Of a stretch of DNA of 8,094 bases, positions 5,176 to 8,094 are shown in pieces. Where the stretch lies: positions 1-8,094 of the forward strand of contig JAFUEG010000102.1 in assembly GCA_017464045.1 (NCBI GenBank). The letters run 5' to 3'. The translations under genes and the position numbers were made by a program. Every line of letters begins with the position of its first letter. The stretch's first letter is position 1. Under the pieces are notes generated by a model. It was not told the origin of the DNA. It ran no database searches and saw only the letters and a program-made list of their open reading frames with translations. The DNA comes from Lachnospiraceae bacterium (GTDB lineage Bacteria; Bacillota_A; Clostridia; Lachnospirales; Lachnospiraceae).

Positions 5176-5877
5176 ATGAAAATTACATACTGGTCAGATT
5201 ATGCGTGTCCATATTGTTATATTGGAGAAATACGATTAAAAAAAGCAATTAAAAGTTTTGGTATATCGGATGAAATAGAAGTAGAGATGAAGAGTTTTCA
5301 GCTTGATCCTACAGCGGGAGAGCATGCGGTAGGTGATACACAGACACGTTTTGCTAAGAAATACGGTCTGTCTATGGAAATGGCTGGTCAAAGAATAGAA
5401 CATATATCTCAGATGGGAATTGATGAAGGTTTGGATTTTAAATATGCAACTACACTTTTTACTAATACAATGGATGCTCACAGATTGACAAAACTTGCAC
5501 AGAGTAAAAAAGATGCTGCTCTTACTGAGAAAGTCATAGAAAGACTTTTTAAGGCATATTTTACTGATAATAGGGAGTTGGCAGACAAAATTTTACTTCA
5601 GAATATAGGTGAAGAATGTGGATTGGATAACGAAGAGGTAAGAGAGGTTCTTTCGTCTGATAGATATAAAGATGATGTTTTACTTGATGAACGTGAAGCA
5701 GGAAGATATGGTGTTTACGCTGTTCCGTATTTCACCATAGGAAGATATGGAATATCAGGAGCACAGTCTGTAGAAACCCTGAAAGGAGCAATTCAAAAAG
5801 TGTTAAATGAAGAAAAAAATCCAACGATATTCACATCAGGTGATGGAAACTGTGGTCCGGATGGATGCAGAATTTAA
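5176..5877 (+). CDS. FrnE-type DsbA family thiol oxidoreductase
   Basis: This 233-residue DsbA-fold protein has no signal peptide and is probably cytoplasmic. It has a thioredoxin-like N-terminal strand, the redox motif CPYC at 11-14, a helical insertion at about residues 45-175, and the cis-proline loop AVPYF at 182-186, followed by the FxIG...ISGAQS pattern typical of the FrnE group (COG2761). The C-terminus carries a second cysteine pair, C226 and C231, in a CX4C arrangement. Deinococcus FrnE is known to have a comparable C-terminal CX4C pair that works with the active site. The ATG at 5176 has AGAAGGA six bases upstream. It is the first gene of an operon driven by a perfect promoter under probable TetR control, with the MBL hydrolase 23 bases downstream. 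Its role is likely disulfide exchange or isomerisation in stress. A glutathione-S-transferase kappa/HCCA isomerase-like function is a less likely alternative. Confidence 0.9.
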   Translation: MKITYWSDYACPYCYIGEIRLKKAIKSFGISDEIEVEMKSFQLDPTAGEHAVGDTQTRFAKKYGLSMEMAGQRIEHISQMGIDEGLDFKYATTLFTNTMDAHRLTKLAQSKKDAALTEKVIERLFKAYFTDNRELADKILLQNIGEECGLDNEEVREVLSSDRYKDDVLLDEREAGRYGVYAVPYFTIGRYGISGAQSVETLKGAIQKVLNEEKNPTIFTSGDGNCGPDGCRI

Positions 5878-5900
5878 TTTAGATTATAGGAGAGAGGACT

Positions 5901-6533
5901 ATGGTTTTATGTGTTCATGTAAAGGGATATTTTTGGGAAAATTGTTACTTTTATATTGATGATAAAACAAAGCATGGATTTTTAATTGATCCCGGTGCAC
6001 AGGCAGAAAAACTTCTTAAAATTATTAATAATAGAGGATGGGTAATAGAAAAAATACTTCTCACACATGGACATTTCGACCATATGGGAGCGGTTGAAGA
6101 AATACGGGATGTGTTGGACATTCCTGTATATGCACATAAAATGTCGGATGAATATTTGCTTGATGCAGAAAGAAACTTATCATCCCTATGTGGTTCTGCT
6201 ATATTAATAAAAAATGTAATATATTTAGATGACGGAGAAATAATTTCATTGAAATCAAATCCGAATTTTTGCTTTAAGGTTGTATATACGCCCGGACATA
6301 CTACGGATTCAATAGTCTTTTATAATGAGAATGACAATATTGCATTTGTGGGAGATACCATTTTTAAAGGAAGTATTGGAAATTATCAGTATCCGGGAGG
6401 AAATAAAAGAGTTCTTATTAAAAGTATTTTTGAAGAAATACTAACTCTGCCTAATATCACAAGTCTTTACTCAGGGCATTCGGATAGTACAACAGTGGAA
6501 ATTGAGCTAAAAAGATATGGATTGAATATATAA
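5901..6533 (+). CDS. Metallo-beta-lactamase-fold hydrolase (glyoxalase II-like)
   Basis: This 210-residue single-domain MBL protein of the hydroxyacylglutathione hydrolase/YcbL-like group has the full two-metal ligand set: THGHFDH at 55-61 (H56, H58, D60, H61), H133 in PGHT, D152 in VGDTIF and H193 in SGHSDSTT. The FKGSIG and YPGG patterns after GDT fit small bacterial glyoxalase II-like enzymes. The usual chemistry is hydrolysis of a thioester or related ester; the exact substrate cannot be read from sequence. A ribosome-binding site GGAGAGAGG at 5889-5897 precedes the ATG, and the gene follows the dsbA-like gene by 23 bases, so the two should share the TetR-controlled promoter. A strong terminator follows directly. 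It may help clear reactive carbonyl or thiol adducts alongside the DsbA-type protein (inference). Confidence 0.9.
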   Translation: MVLCVHVKGYFWENCYFYIDDKTKHGFLIDPGAQAEKLLKIINNRGWVIEKILLTHGHFDHMGAVEEIRDVLDIPVYAHKMSDEYLLDAERNLSSLCGSAILIKNVIYLDDGEIISLKSNPNFCFKVVYTPGHTTDSIVFYNENDNIAFVGDTIFKGSIGNYQYPGGNKRVLIKSIFEEILTLPNITSLYSGHSDSTTVEIELKRYGLNI

Positions 6534-6539
6534 TAAGAT

Positions 6540-6576
6540 AAAATGCATCAAAATATAGTGTTTTGATGCATTTTTT
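6540..6576 (+). terminator. Rho-independent terminator of the dsbA-like/MBL operon
   Basis: AAATGCATCAAAA (6541-6553) pairs perfectly with TTTTGATGCATTT (6561-6573) around a 7-base loop and is followed by a T-run to 6576. It starts 7 bases after the MBL stop codon. The stem is AT-rich but long. The A-run on its left side could also serve minus-strand transcripts. Confidence 0.88.
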
Positions 6577-6586
6577 GATTTTCTCC

Positions 6587-6614
6587 TTGACATTTGCAAA
6601 AAAATAGTTAACAT
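6587..6614 (+). promoter_or_regulatory. Promoter of the marR-ABC operon
   Basis: A perfect TTGACA lies at 6587-6592. The best -10 at acceptable spacing is TAACAT (6609-6614, 16 bp), which lies inside the palindromic operator 6607-6622. The overlap predicts repression by occlusion. Confidence 0.65.
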
Positions 6615-6626
6615 ATGTTAACATAT
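6607..6626. promoter_or_regulatory. Probable MarR operator
   Basis: GTTAACATATGTTAAC at 6607-6622 is a perfect 16-bp palindrome. The 10-mer GTTAACATAT is also repeated in tandem at 6607-6616 and 6617-6626, followed by AAC, which gives an overlapping second, less perfect dyad. Its size, AT-rich palindromic form and place over the -10 fit autorepression by the MarR protein encoded next. Confidence 0.8.
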
Positions 6627-6663
6627 AACCAAAGTTAAATAAGGAGGTTGAAGTAAAAATAAA

Positions 6664-7125
6664 ATGACACCTAAGACAGCTGAATTTATGGAAGCCATGT
6701 ACAGATTTCATCATCTTAACATACAGGTGCTGATTCCCGAATTATCACGCGCAGAAGCGATAATAATTCATAATCTCGGTATGGCTGACAAGGAAAGTAA
6801 ATCAGGACTTAAAATGTCATCGCTTGGAAAAGTGTTATGTGTGTCAATGCCATCGCTTTCAAGAATGATTAAGGGGCTTGAGGAACACAGACTTGTAAAA
6901 AGAGAGATTGATGCAAGTGACAGAAGAAATACCTATGTGGTTCTTACAGATGAGGGAAGAGAACTTTATGAAAAGACAGATAAGGTAATGACTGATTTTA
7001 TAGAAGCTGTTCATCAAAGAGTCGGTGAAAAAAAACTGACACAGCTTGGAAAGCTTATGTCAGAGATGGTTGATGTGGCTTCTGATGAGATTAACAAGAG
7101 AAAACCGATAAAAAAAGAAACTTAA
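6664..7125 (+). CDS. MarR family transcriptional regulator
   Basis: This 153-residue MarR-type winged-helix protein has a dimerisation helix at the N-terminus. The recognition region is at about residues 51-75 (MSSLGKVLCVSMPSLSRMIKGLEE), followed by the wing with the characteristic DASDRRN (D-x-R) and YVVLTDEGREL at about 89-106, and C-terminal dimer helices. An in-frame TGA at 6649-6651 rules out a start further upstream. The ATG at 6664 therefore sits 16 bases after the strong AAGGAGG (6641-6647), which is unusually far; no other start codon in this frame lies closer. It precedes an ABC exporter gene by 79 bases. MarR plus ABC half-transporters is a common Firmicutes layout for drug- or peptide-responsive efflux, so it probably represses this operon. 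Confidence 0.92.
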   Translation: MTPKTAEFMEAMYRFHHLNIQVLIPELSRAEAIIIHNLGMADKESKSGLKMSSLGKVLCVSMPSLSRMIKGLEEHRLVKREIDASDRRNTYVVLTDEGRELYEKTDKVMTDFIEAVHQRVGEKKLTQLGKLMSEMVDVASDEINKRKPIKKET

Positions 7126-7204
7126 AAATCAAAAATTAAAGTTTTATAAATATTAAAATATAATAATAAAGTGACAAATACTAAATGAAAGGAAACATTT
7201 AATT
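7126..7204 (+). other. AT-rich spacer between marR and the ABC gene
   Basis: These 79 bases are almost pure A/T. A TATAAT occurs at 7159-7164 but no good -35 accompanies it, and no terminator hairpin follows marR. Read-through from the marR promoter is therefore the simplest model. The ABC gene's ribosome-binding site AAAGGA is at 7188-7193. Confidence 0.45.
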
Positions 7205-8094
7205 ATGGCGCAGATATTTAAAAACATAGCCAGGTATTGGCGATTTGTAATCATTATCTTTGTGCTTTTGCTGGCTCAGGCATATGGTGACCTCGCACTG
7301 CCACAGTATACCTCGGATATCATTGATACGGGTATACAGAATAAAGGTGTTGAGCATATCCTGCCTGAGAAGATAACAGCCGATGAGTATGATTATGCAA
7401 TTCTTTTTATGACGGGTGAGGAGAAGGAAAAGTTTGAAGCCTCATATGAGACAGACGGAGATGTCTATAAGAGAATTGTTAAGGATAAGGATAAACTTGA
7501 GGAATTAGACGAGGACCTGCTGATTCCTATAGTTATAAATTATCAGATGGAAGCGGTTGCTGTGGATACCTTTAAGCAGCAGATATGGAGTAATGAGGAT
7601 GTATGTAACGGGCTTCTTTCATATGGCATAACCGAAGAAGCATTTTATGAAATGTCGGTAGAGGATATAGGAAAGCTAATGCAGATGGATATAACCTCTT
7701 ATACCAAGGACATTGAGGATTCAGATGGTAATGCTGTTCCGACAGAGGTAATAGATATGCGTACCATCTACAAATCTATGTATGATGCCGGCATGATGGA
7801 TACCAAGGCACAGGACAGTGCAAGAGAGACCTTTGAACAGATGTCGGATACCATAGGTACTTCTACACTAAAGTCGATGGGTAAGGCGTGGACTATAGAA
7901 AGAGAAGCGGAGGCGGGCATTGACACAGATCAAAAGCAAAAGGATTATCTGTGGGCATCGTGCTTTAGAATGATAGGCATGGCATTTTTAATTGCAATAG
8001 CAGTTATACTTGTATCATATTTTTCTGCGATAGTAGGAGGACGAATCGGACGTGATTTGCGTGAGAAGGTATTTGGCAAGGTGCTTTCATTTTC
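7205..8094 (+). CDS. ABC exporter half-transporter, N-terminal transmembrane part (partial)
   Basis: The frame is open from ATG 7205 to the window end and gives 296 residues starting MAQIFKNIARYWRF. A first membrane segment at about 13-28 (FVIIIFVLLLAQAYGD) is followed by LPQYTSDIIDTGIQNKG, a pattern typical of type I ABC exporter subunits. A second membrane segment at about 255-277 leads into GGRIGRDLREKVFGKVLSF, the first cytoplasmic coupling loop of this family. The ATP-binding domain would lie beyond the window. About 210 mostly charged residues separate the two membrane segments, far longer than the usual short external loop, which suggests an extracytoplasmic domain. The gene lies behind marR and probably has a partner half-transporter further right. 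A drug, peptide or other amphiphilic substrate is likely; its identity is unknown. Confidence 0.9.
   Translation, partial: MAQIFKNIARYWRFVIIIFVLLLAQAYGDLALPQYTSDIIDTGIQNKGVEHILPEKITADEYDYAILFMTGEEKEKFEASYETDGDVYKRIVKDKDKLEELDEDLLIPIVINYQMEAVAVDTFKQQIWSNEDVCNGLLSYGITEEAFYEMSVEDIGKLMQMDITSYTKDIEDSDGNAVPTEVIDMRTIYKSMYDAGMMDTKAQDSARETFEQMSDTIGTSTLKSMGKAWTIEREAEAGIDTDQKQKDYLWASCFRMIGMAFLIAIAVILVSYFSAIVGGRIGRDLREKVFGKVLSF

Overview
The window reads as a low-GC, Gram-positive anaerobe of the Clostridia, most likely a Lachnospiraceae gut-type genome. The basis is AT-rich codon use, strong Shine-Dalgarno sites, near-consensus TTGACA/TATAAT promoters, and protein families typical of that group. I cannot name a species.

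Layout. (1) Positions 1-81 are the last 26 codons of a gene that looks like an ABC exporter ATP-binding subunit. (2) Positions 80-396 are a very long imperfect inverted repeat that begins on that gene's stop codon. (3) Positions 520-4340 are a three-gene, same-strand cluster: a cysteine-synthase-family PLP enzyme, then two paralogous stand-alone LanC-like proteins. (4) Positions 4452-6533 are a regulated detoxification-type module: a leftward TetR repressor diverging from a FrnE-type DsbA thiol oxidoreductase and a metallo-beta-lactamase-fold hydrolase. The shared promoter region carries two near-identical 18-bp operators, and a strong terminator closes the rightward side. (5) Positions 6587-8094 are a MarR regulator with a palindromic operator on its promoter, followed by the N-terminal part of an ABC exporter half-transporter that runs off the end.

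Main interest. The cysK-lanC-lanC cluster has no lanthipeptide dehydratase or recognisable precursor in view. Both LanC-like proteins keep the LanC fold signatures and probable catalytic Asp and His, but both carry Cys-Cys-Gly where the usual zinc site has Cys-His-Gly. The PLP enzyme departs from ordinary CysK at the conserved GISSG loop. A plausible but unproven reading is a small-molecule or protein thiol-addition pathway, with the PLP enzyme handling a cysteine or aminoacrylate chemistry and the LanC-like pair catalysing thiol addition to an electrophile. The TetR module also carries thiol chemistry (CPYC plus a C-terminal CX4C in the DsbA protein). The window may therefore hold two separate thiol or electrophile-related units, although nothing in the sequence shows that they are co-regulated.
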